Shown here: piece by piece, positions 10,552 to 22,500 of the stretch
How positions within the stretch are numbered: position 1 is the stretch's first letter
Layout: each line of letters opens with the position of its first letter
Assembly: GCF_001186125.1 (NCBI RefSeq)
Contig: NW_014039819.1
Span: forward strand, 1-23,997
DNA from: Sphaeroforma arctica JP610
Taxonomy: Eukaryota; Opisthokonta; Ichthyosporea; Ichthyophonida
Direction: 5' to 3'
Length of the DNA stretch: 23,997 nt
The notes under the pieces: generated by a model
Databases searched by the model: none
Seen by the model: the letters and a program-made list of their open reading frames with translations, nothing else
What the model was told of the DNA's origin: nothing
Made by a program: the position numbers and the translations under genes

Positions 10552-13500
10552 CGTACGAGCGTGCAGAAGTTGCATTTGTTCATGGTATCCCTATTTAATT
10601 GGCTAGGACTAAGCATTAACTTAACCTGTTTGGTATGTGCAGGCTTGTGTGTAGCTCCAGTCACGATCAGGAGTGACCAACGATTCGAAAACGTTCCATT
10701 TCCTGACACTAAATCAGCTTCAACATTGAGTCTTAATCCCACAGATCAGGACAATAACAGCGTATGCCAAACCATTAGCTGAAACAACCCGTTTACACCA
10801 CCTTTGCGTTCGTTGTGCAGGTAGGTACGATGCAGAGACCAATAAACAGAAACCCCAAGATAAACACTAAGCAACATACTTGTGCCGTCATTAACATAAA
10901 CACAAAGCAACATACTTGTGCCGTCATTAACATCAACACTAAGCAACATACTTGTGCCGTCGTTAACATAAACACTAAGCAACATACTTGTGCCGTCGTG
11001 ACATCTGCCACATGCACCGTGACTTTTGAGAGAACGTCTCTGCCGCTCTTGAGTGCCAGTGACGTTTTGCCCTTCTTTGTTGCGCGGTACTTCTTCTTCC
11101 CATCGGGACAGGCAGGTTGCTCTTCCAGGTAGTAAGGCCGCTCTCTCTCATACGTGTCTACCGATGAGTGATATGAAACGTACGTAAATTCGCATGTATA
11201 CAGGCACTTGGAAGTCTTTGCAAAGGTGAGTATGCATACTGATTTTTCACCTCTCTCTCTCACACACACACAAGCACAAAGACATCTTCAAAAAAATTAT
11301 ATACCCATCCATCGCTAGAGAAGCGGACTCATATGCCTATGAACAGGCAGGTGGGCCACACATGGACTATAAGTTCCTAAACCGAATATTATAAACATAT
11401 GTCTAAATAAAGAAAGTCAATCTGACGGGATACTCATACAAACAAATGTCCAAACATACAGTAAGTCTATCCTCAAAAGTACCACGGCCAACCGAAGGCC
11501 TAGCAGTGAGAGGTGACAAATATAATATAACTGCACACACACGCATACACGCTCAGCGTATATGTACCAACGCGCTATCAATCACTCACTACGTCTAATG
11601 TACTTACGGAACTTGTTCTTGGGCAGGGGCAAGCACAGACTGCTTCCCGGGTACAGCACAAGCGTGGTAGGCAGACCTGTCTCTGACTCGCCCACAGTCA
11701 CGTGAACGTAGTCCACTGCACTGGGTTGTGTGCCCACCCAATTGGCTCTGAGGACTGCGCGCCCGGCGGTCTCAGTGCGCACTCGCACGTGGCACTCGGC
11801 CGACCAGTCCACACTGGCACTGGACAATTATCGAGGTACGGAGCGCGGCGACGTGTTAGCTACGGGTACTGCTACAGACCAATGGAATCTGGTGGTCAGA
11901 TGTGTACTAAATGGGGAGGGGGTGCATCACACTATCATTCAAATAAACTCAGAAAGCCTGTGAGAGGGGTGAAACACACTACCATTCAATTAAGTTCAGA
12001 AAGCCTGTGAGAGGGGTGCACGGCCAGTGTGCGGGGCAATGGGTATTGGTGTATCCAACACAAAAGTAGCGGCACGTGCTGTCCCAAGTGCTTCCAGTGG
12101 GTTGCCTAAGCACGACCTGGCTACAGCCGAGACGAACATCCGAAGATGTCACGGCACAGCACTAGTTGTACCATAGTGTGGTACATAAGTACATACCTGC
12201 TAGGTGCCTGCGTCTGTACGCTCACCACACCCTGGTTACTCGACTGCACGCGCAGTGCGTCTCCGCCGTTGGGCAGCACAGTGAAGGCGCGACCGTTGCG
12301 ATCTCTAACCACCACAGAGAAGCACAGGTCTACACCCACAGGCACAATGGCAGCCTTAGAGGCGGGCACCAGCAGCAGAAAGTGCACCGACCGCACGTCA
12401 ATGGGGAACGCGTTGCGCTGTACCGTCTGCGGATGGCCAAGGCGAGACACGGGATAATGTTAGGGGTTTTTTTGTGTGGTGCAAAGTCAGGGTAATAGGG
12501 GTTTAACCACTATTTTTGATCGTTTAAGTCAGGTCGTCTTGGCCTCTCGGTAGGTTTTTAATTGCTGTCATCTTCCCCCGCATTATCGACACAGGTTTCC
12601 TACCTTTAGTTCTCTCTTACCCTTAGCCCAAACAGTATGTATTTTATGCAGTGTGGGTTATTGAATCATACTCACCGATGTAGATAAATCAGAACTCTGT
12701 ACAATTAGTCGGATGCGGTTCTGAAAAGCTATACATATTACACAATAAACGGAAGACTATTCTTACTAGTAGATAGAGTATATGAATTTCCAAAGGAACA
12801 CACGAACGAACACACAACAACTTATGAAGCCTGTAGGAATGAAACACATTCGCAGAAGTCTACGCATTTGAGGCGCTACATGCTCTCTAACCCTCAGCCA
12901 CACACCTGGTAGTCGCCGTTCTTAGTGCCGTCGTCCGTACAGATGACCTCCACAATGCTCTCTCCTTCGGCTGCGGCGGTGCGTGCAATAAGACTCCCCT
13001 TGGTCTTCGTGGCATGGGTCACATGTGCACCGGCAGATACAGACACATCGCACGATTCCAGCAGTTTGTTGGTGATGATTTCTCCCACTGAGTTGGTAGG
13101 TAGAACGATAGTGGGCGGGAAAGGCACAGACGCCACCTGTGCGAGGGAATGCAAGTCAGGAGTTTCTAATTGAGTGTAGGTACGTTTAGATTGAGCAGAA
13201 GCTTATGCAAATACACGCAACCGCTAAAATCCCAACACAGGCTAATTATATACGATCGTGAACAGATACTCGCCATATTCCAATCGTGGTGGTCGATGTT
13301 CACAGACAGCAGAAACGTACATCCTCAAAAAATGCTCCAATTATATCATATATCAATATATACCACTATCACTACATATCATTATAAAATAAAACAATAC
13401 ATACATACATACATACATNNNNNNNNNNNNNNNNNNNNCATATATATACGCACCTTCATGGTCAATGGATCCACCACGTGCACATAACCGACAGCCTCAC

Positions 13501-16500
13501 CCGCAGTCCGCCCGTTGCCATGGCGCATCTTGACGCGAATTGCTCCCACACCCGCGCCACGTGCATAGATCTCAGTGGAGATCTCACCCTCGTTGTCAAG
13601 GCTCACACCTGCTTGGTGATACCTCGGGCGAAGCTGTGTTCAGTACAGAAGTGAGCGCATTTGAGTTTTAGGGTTTTAGGATTTAGGGTTTTAGCAGAAG
13701 TGAGTGCATTTGAGTGTATTGGGGAGTGATGGGTCGTGTGCGCTGCCTGACGCCCAAAAAAGATGAGCACGGGGGTGTAGTGTCCATGCTAGTCGTGATG
13801 TTCCTTCGGGTCAGGCGTTTGGTTGAAAAAAAATGTGAACCTAAAAGGCGATACTGCGTGGCAGAAGCCATTTCTAGCAGAAAAATGTTCATCTCAAGCC
13901 CAGAATGTATTGAATACACCCAACAGTGAGAGCGAATACAATTCCTTGTTTGGTGACATACTAGCGCAAAGGTTGCAAGTGGCGTAGCAGACGGAAACAG
14001 GACTACTCAGAAGCAAACGGACGTAAACAAAAGGAATCAGAAGTTAACACAAGTAAAGAGAAGTAAAGAAAAGTTAAAAGAAGTATACATCAATAAACAG
14101 AACAACACATAAGAGAAAAGTAGTAAACAGAAAGGGTGCACGCACAGACCGCCCCACCTCAAGAACATCGGGGGACTCATTCTCCCACTCGAAGGTCAAA
14201 CTGCCTGCTCTGTCGAACATCATGGGCGTCATGCCCTCCGACCCCATCACGTGCACCGGTAAACGGGCACCTTTGATGACGCTGCAATGCGAGGCACACC
14301 AATGGGAAGAGGTGAGACAGTTGGCGGTTGTGTGTGGTACATTAATCTTTTAGAGAGATATAAGCGGTACAGAACACCACATGATGGGAGGTCATGTATG
14401 GCAGACCCTGAAAAAATATTTTGATAGCAGCGCGGGAGAGAGAGATAGAGAGAGAGAGAACACACGGAGAGTGAGGTCCACACCAACTGGAAACTTACCT
14501 ACAAGCGCATAAGAGCTAAGCACAGGAGATAAAAACAACGGAGTGACAATCAACCGAGAAATCAACCGGAGCAAAGCCACACCACCCCACGCATCTAATT
14601 TATGAATGTACAAAAACACCCACGCAGACTTGTACGCACACGCATGAACTAATCACAAAACTACACATACGTCTACACACATATAGGAACCTCACACATA
14701 CACACACAAGAAAGCATGCACACACACACACACGCACCTGAACTTTGGCAGAACCAAGCCAAAGCTCTTGAGCGACACCACAGTGACTGTGGTTGCGGCA
14801 GTGCTAATCTCACACTGTGCACCGCTCACCGGATCCTTCTGTTCAGAGACAGCGGTCAACTGCGCCACACCCGCAGACACAGCCGACACCACACCTTTAG
14901 CAGACACAGCTACGACCTACAGCGCATGAGTGAACGGATGGCAAAGGATGAAGGATGAGGGAAACAGGCGATAATGTGAGTTCATGGTGACAGGCTATTT
15001 TTAGGGGCTAGGGTTTAAACCCTGAAAATAGGGTGAGCGTGTGGGCGCATAGGGGCTGGTGTAAAACTTACAACAGCAAACAACGACAACACAACAGGCG
15101 ATGTGGAGTAGCCCAAACATGACACGACGACACGAACGAACCCCCTGGGCAAGCCCATAGATCAGTCAGTGCACAATGTAGACTTAGACTATTCCCTCAG
15201 ACAATACGGCTATTCGTTTGTACCGTTGGCGTATAATTCTTTCTCTTTCCGATTACATTTACAACCGATCTCTCAATAGACAACCTACAGCACACGAATA
15301 AATTACACTACTATACGAATCCGGCGGCCCTGTCTAACAAACCTCTAGAAAACTCCCAACTACACCAATATGCTTCGCCATTCTTTGCAGGCATTCACTG
15401 CTACACCCATACTCAGCTGACAGACCACTCTCACACATCCACTGCTACACCCATACTCAGCTAGCAGGTCCACTCATACACATCCACTGCTACACCCATA
15501 CTCAGCTAACAGACCACTCACACACATCCACTGCTACACCCATACTCAGCTGACAAACCACTCACACACCTTCTCGTTGGACGTGTGGTAGTGTACGGAC
15601 GGGTGTTCTCGACGGTCGCCTGCAAGTGCGTGGGGCACTTCACTGCCCTCAAACAAACGCTCACTCATCTGAAAGCGCAGCGGAGCCTCAACAGACACAC
15701 TGTACTGAGCCTCCCGCACCACAGCTATGTACACAGCGTAGGATATAACATCACAGCGGAGTGAGCAGGATGATTACAAAAAAACATAGCGAGGTGGGTA
15801 GGACAAATGATAGAATCAATACAACAATCAATATAACATTAATGATAATTATTAATATCACGGGCTAATGGGAGTATTCAAAAAGAATAGTCCGGTCAAC
15901 AGGATGTTTAACGAGGTCGATGACGTGTAGATCGAAGTAAACAGGACATCATGGTCCCTTTAATGGGTTGACCGGAGACGAAGATATAGTAGGATAAACT
16001 GGGCATGGTCAGGGAAGTTTAGGAAGAAGAGGCGGTGCCCATTCCGCAGATGTAGGTGTATCCACAGCAACACAAGCAGTACAGATCGGATAGAGACTCT
16101 CTCCGTGATTTACAGGATCAAATCGATACATCTTGGAGGGCCCAATGAGAACACACATATCACACACACACACACCCCCACTCCCACCCACACAAGCACT
16201 TACACGAGCCCTTGGCAATGACCTTTGCCTTCACAGTGTATGTGCCTGGTGCTTTGCCGTGCAGCGTGAATCTGAGCTCCTCCTCCCCGGTCATGACTTT
16301 GGGGTCGTCTGCGCCGAGTCGCAGGCCACTGCCGCCCACGTCCAGGTGCACAGTAAAGCGTTCGTGGACGTGCATGTTGTGTAGACCTACGGGTGTGCCT
16401 GCGTCGCTAAGCAGTTTCACATACAAAAACACGGGCTTCTGCACGGCCACACTGGGACATCCTCGCATCTCCACCTTGCCGATCCCTGCGAGTGAGTGCA

Positions 16501-19500
16501 ACGTACAAACGATGAGGATGAGGTAAACACGCACAGCATGTGAGCGAAAGGTCGGCACTCACAGCGGGGTGATCTGTTCTCAGTTGTGCGAAAGCTACAG
16601 GGACTAAGAATGGCACAGGCACACGGATTGATAACAAGCTATGCACAGGAAATAATTCATACAAACAACTCGGCACTGTGGTGTATGAGAAAGTGAATAC
16701 GTCTGATACGAGTACTAGAATGCGGAGGCACATGACCCACTACCTTGAACACTCATGCCAGATGCGTTAAAGGGACACCTCCCATACAAGTATAATTCTC
16801 ACAACACACCCATACACTTCCCACCAAGGTAAATTTGCACCTAAAGCAGCAATGTCCAAGAGACTCCTATTCACAGGGAGTGAAAGGTGACACCCAAGCT
16901 GGCAATACACACACACACACACCCACCCACACAACACACACACACACACCACACACACACACCACCACACCACCACCACACAACACACACACACACACAC
17001 CACCCACCACACACACACCACCACCACCACACACACACACACACAGAGAAACGCCCCCTATGTCTCCCATTCATACAGGACGCAGTGCACTCAGCATACC
17101 ATGAATGGTGACCATGGCAGTGGCAGCCTTCATCTGCGCAGGTGTGAAACAGACGTCTGTCGCGTGCACCTGTGTGTGGCCCGCCTTTCCCGCAGACTGC
17201 ACAAGCACCTCGGCCGTCCCGGAATTGATCCCGGTATTCGAGAGCGTAGCCCGGGCGATGGCCTCGTCATCCGCGTACACGTGCACAATGCCTGACCCGT
17301 GCTTGAGCGTAAAGGCTTTGCTGGTTGTGTTGGGGTACAGATGCAGCTCACGCGGTGATGCGGTTATGGGCTTCACCACGTGTACACTGAACGAGGTGGT
17401 AGGTAGTTTCTGATGGGAAGTGTCAACGTCTTTGACGCCTGTCAACCGGATGGTGATGGTCACCGGGCCCTCCTTGTCCAGAGTCACCAGTGTTGGCCTG
17501 CTAGTTAAGTGCGGAGGTGTATGAGGCGACGGCAGGACGAATAGACACCCATCACCACTCAGCCATACAATACAGCAGCAGCCCAAGCACCAAACAACAC
17601 CGAACCCGATGTCACTCAGTGAAACGATGCTGACGTCAATTTCAAACATTAAAACTGCAGTGCACGTGCACTGTATGATGGAAATACAAGGTAGACTGAC
17701 ATGCACACTAGAAGTGCAAGCATAGCGCCTAAGGATATGACGGGAGATTGGCGATTAGTTGCATGCAAAATAAAACTGTAAACCCTAAAGCACACTTTTG
17801 GTGAGGACAACAACAATCATGCAGCGCCCGTTTCTACTATACAACTCCTACTGTGTGCAACTCACCTCTCAGGGTTTGTTGTGTCGACCCGTGCGATGGT
17901 CTCGTCGGATGACGTGTACTCGAATTGATAGAGTCCCTCCACGCCATCCGCCTTCTCTGTGGGCGATGCTTCGCCACCAGCGGCTGTTTGTGCACAGCGA
18001 TGGGATGCAGTTGTTGTTGAGAGGAGAATGCGCAACATGTGAACGAATGGAAACCGCACAGAGGCGTGCGACTCAACAACTGACCAACGGCTACAGTGCA
18101 ATTGCCTCTATAGGTATAAGAACATCTCACGCCGTCACCATGACAACCAGTATTCCGACTAAAGCGCGGGTGTGGTAGATGGTACTCCCCCTACAGCCGA
18201 GCAAAACCCGAGAAACCGAAATCGCACCCAACCGAAAACGCACATCTTTGAAAGCGGGACCAACATACCCAATACCGGGATCCAAAACTCATTGGTGGTC
18301 TTCGTGAGCATGTAGGTGCGACCGAGACATCTCTCAGCCAGGGCAGCCATCTGTGGGTCAGACTGCAGATGACGCGGCACAGTGTCAATGGACAGGCCTT
18401 GCGGTGCTGAGAACGCAGGAGCCTGTCCCAAACTATTTATAGCACAGGGACGATGGTGCAGTGCGAGGTTAATAAGGAGAGGGGATTGGTTGGTCGATAG
18501 TAAGTGGATGGATAAACGGCATCACGTCAAAAGGAAGAAGTGGCAAGCATTGGTAGTACCAGCCAGACCAAAGTAAATACAAAAATCCCCAGAAATGGAT
18601 ACAAGGCACGATATCAATACAACGTATAAATACAACACAATATATGATACAACAGAACAAGTAACAGTGACACCTGGGTACGTGCAGCTACACGTTAAGT
18701 ACCTTGATGGCAGGTTGCAGGTGACGGTTGTGGTGACATTGGCCACATGCGTAGTGAAGCCCATGTGCGCGTGCTGATTGCCCACAACTATCTGCAGATC
18801 ATGTGTCCCCAGCGCAGTGCATCTTAAGGTCCAAGCAAACCCTGCAAGCAACAGTCAAGCAAGAGTCTAAGCAACAGTCAAGCAACAGTCTAATCAAGAG
18901 TCAAGCAAGAGTCTAAGCAACAGTCAAGCAAGAGTCTAAGCAACAGTCAAGCAGCAGTCTAAGCAACAGTCAGGCTATACTTTAGAGACGCAGTGGTCCG
19001 CATGTGGCTCGCTATAGTCGGCGAAATGTTTCAGAGCGGCTTCACGTTTACTTCGCTTACATCAGATGTCACAATAGGTGCACAACGTAATTATTTGATT
19101 TTAGGGTACTAAACCCTGAAACTTCAGTATTTCCAGTTCTGAGTGGTTGTCGCCCCATGTGGAAATGATTGGTTGCGTTCGTGTTTGAATGTTTGTGTAC
19201 ACCATACATAACAGATAAGCACTTTGAAACACCGCTTGTACCGTTGTAGCCTTCTCTAAACTTGCGGTTTCGGGACATATGCTCTTGCATGTCATCGTCA
19301 CCGCGGCGCGCACATACACGCACACACTGTCACTCAAAATATATACACACAGAAATCTGTGCACGCATACACATAGGGATGTGCATTTCAGTCGCAATAC
19401 AGGCACACGTTTGTCATTGAACTATCTGTAAAGAGATGTGTGTAGTTTGCTATTGCAATTGGACCCAACCGACGCCCAGCTACCTTGGATGGATGAATTA

Positions 19501-22500
19501 GGGCCTGGCCTGTGCACAGCGATGGGATGGTAGTCCTTGACCACCTCCAGCCCGCGCAATTCTTGGTCTTGGTCGAAAATTAGATCTACAACGTGTTTTG
19601 ATTGGTCGAGCGGCCACGGCAGCGGCCCTCCCGACACACGTAAGTGCGCGGTAGTGCCCATCACCAGCTGATGCTCGTCGTTCGTCGAGTCCACTTGCAA
19701 AGGAAAGTACGCAAAGATCTCCAGGGTGGCCGTGAGCATCGTGCTTCCGTCTCTGATGATACGAAGAGAAAAGAGTATGTGAACGTATGTTAACGCCAGA
19801 GACACAGTTGGCCCTAACGCTGCATGTTTTAGGGCTGCATGGACACATCCCTATGGTCTATTCTCGGGGTATTATCTCAGAGAGATGGCCATTTAGATCA
19901 CTCAGATACGTGTCAGTCACTCACACACTGCTCGCCTTATGACAACTACCTATCCACATGTGGTAATACTATAGGTATTATCTCAGAGAGATGGCCACTT
20001 AGATCACTCAGATACGTGTCACTCACTCACACACTGCTCGCCTTATGACAACTACTTATCCACATGTGGTTATACTATAGGCCGTGCAAACTGGTGATAC
20101 CACTATCCCGCCACAATTAATACAAAACAACTGGCAATACAAGCACAACCCTAGCAATGATTCATTTCCCACGCCCGTCGAAAGCTATACTTGTCAGGCA
20201 GACATGTGCATCAACATGCATATATCTGCATACGACAGTTGTGATAGTCAGCACAGGCCGGTATGTCTACGTTTACACAACACTAGTGCATGCACTACCC
20301 TCGTACTACCCTTGGCTACGTTTGCGCATGTAGCCTCACCTGTAGACGGCAGTCAGGGTCGTGTGGCCTTCGCGGTTGGCTTTGACCAACACAGCAGTGC
20401 AGCCGCTGTTGCCGGGAGTGTTGGTGCGGCGGTCCTTGAGCACCACCACAGTGGGCACTTCCGAATGGCCCTCAATGGAGAAAATGGACTCATCGTCCGA
20501 CGTGTAGGTCAGCGGCAGCGATGTGCACGCCTCAAACGTCGTCAGTTTGCCACCGTCTGTATGCGGGTGGGCAAGTGCAAGTGTGTATGGGTTGCTATTG
20601 CTAGGTGATTTGTGTACGCGCCTGTGTGTGCATACGACTATGTATCTATAGTAAAAGGCGTAGAGTACACAGTAGATGGTAGCATCACATGCCGCGAGGG
20701 GTGACCAAGTAACGTCATATGTTTGGCGCGAGGGAAACATTGGGAGTATCATTTTTGAGCTATAGGTAATGATTAACATTCTATCTATATACGGCGATTG
20801 ACGCAAAAACATACACACATGCACCTGAGTACCCAGATACGCATCTAGATATGATACGACACACACACTGAAACAAACAAAGCACGCCAAAGGCAGTATA
20901 AATTTAACACACCAAACGTAGAAGATAGCAGTTGCCCTATCGAGTACACCCACATTGACAAACACCTGCCACACATTGCTGTAAACACCAACAATAGACT
21001 CCAATGGAATAGACACCAATGGAATAGACACCAGGACAGTGGAAGTGGTTACCTTGACTCTGCCCCGTGACACGCAGCGGTACCACCATGGTCTCTCCCG
21101 CAGCAATCTCAATGGCAATGGGCACAAAGTGCATCTCCACAATGTCCACCACGTGCACCTCCACGGCAATCGTGTTGTAGCACAGTCGCGTGTCGGTGAT
21201 TATCACTTTGGTTGCGCCCTTGCCCACGGCCGAGAAGCTCACGCTCTGAGTGTGTGCGGCGAAAGTGTCACGGTGTGGGATGTTAGGAGGGAGAGTGCTG
21301 GTTCGTTTAGGGGAAGCAAACCCCAAAACCCTAAAACTCTAAAACCTCAATTTTACTCGGAATTCGGTAAAAGAATAATCTGTAGGTCAATAAGATGCAT
21401 GACATACGCGCACGAGGGACAAGTCTTCGCAATAGCAGCCAAAGTTTATCCAAACTTCGTATGTGGGCGCAACTACTATTTCATATTGGACAAGGCAATA
21501 CACCATTTCCATACACAAGACTTATCATCCAGCACAACCCAACTGCTCACGATTGCAAGATATGGAGCACACGTGTATACACAATCACATACTGTCCACT
21601 CACCATTGAAAGCCAGTAGGTGTGGGTGCATATGCGATGTGGAAAAATGAAGGAGGGGGCACGGAAAAAGACGTTATTAGGAACAAAACGTATATGCGAC
21701 TTCGTTGTCAGTCTATTTATAGCACGTCAACAAATTGCCCACTCTGTCCAACCATCCCAATCTGAGTGTAAGGACACATATCCGCCTCACAACACACTTG
21801 CAAAGATTAGCTTGCCCAAAAAACGCCCAGTCAGTATCCACAGATTCATCGTCTCACATGTACAGGGCTCCCCTTACCTGTCCACCGTTATCGTTTAGTT
21901 TCTCAGTGATCTTGACCACGTGGTCGTCTACCACGCGCCACGTGTAATCACCACTGCCACCCGTCACAGTCAGACTGTTCTTGTGCACTGCCAGCGACCG
22001 TTGTCTCGGCACATAGATCCGCTCAGCACTCGCCTATAGGTGTACACACAATGACATGAGGTAGAAATAAGCTAATGTGCATGGATACAGACAAGAGTAA
22101 TCCACAATATTATGTGCATGGATAGAGACACAAACCCTAAACCCTAAGGTACAGGCAATTACTTGAACCTAATAGTGAGACAAACCAGCAATAAGGAGAG
22201 AGACCCAAAAGAGACACGCCAGTAAGCGCATGCACACAAGCAACAGGGCAACACAAGCAATGTATATGCACACAAGCAACAGGACAACACAGGTTATGTA
22301 TATGCACACAAACTACAGGGCAACACAAGCAATGTATATGCACACAAGCAACAGGACAACACAAGCAATGTATATACACACAAACTACTAGGCAACAAAA
22401 GCAATGTATACGCACACAAGCAACAGGACGACACAAGCAATGTATATACACACAAACTACAGGGCAGCACAAGCAATGTATAGTATCTATCCGTAACAGA

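Noticed and set aside
10621-10745. Possible cassette exon (LRLNVEADLVSGNGTFSNRW, ending CAG|GTTAAG)
   Set aside because: It looks Ig-like and has a donor-like end, but no acceptor gives phase 0, codon use is AT-rich unlike gp210 exons, and the human alignment leaves no gap to fill between exons 19 and 20.
15386-15570. CRISPR-like array
   Set aside because: The repeats are contiguous tandem units without spacers, in a eukaryotic intron.
16767-17111. Several open frames of Cys/Val or His/Thr repeats
   Set aside because: Translations of the CA-rich simple repeat.
18269-18406. Start of exon 8 at the pyrimidine-rich acceptor before 18406
   Set aside because: Out of phase with the AG|GTACTT donor of exon 7; the TATAAATAG acceptor is in phase and restores a clear match to human gp210.
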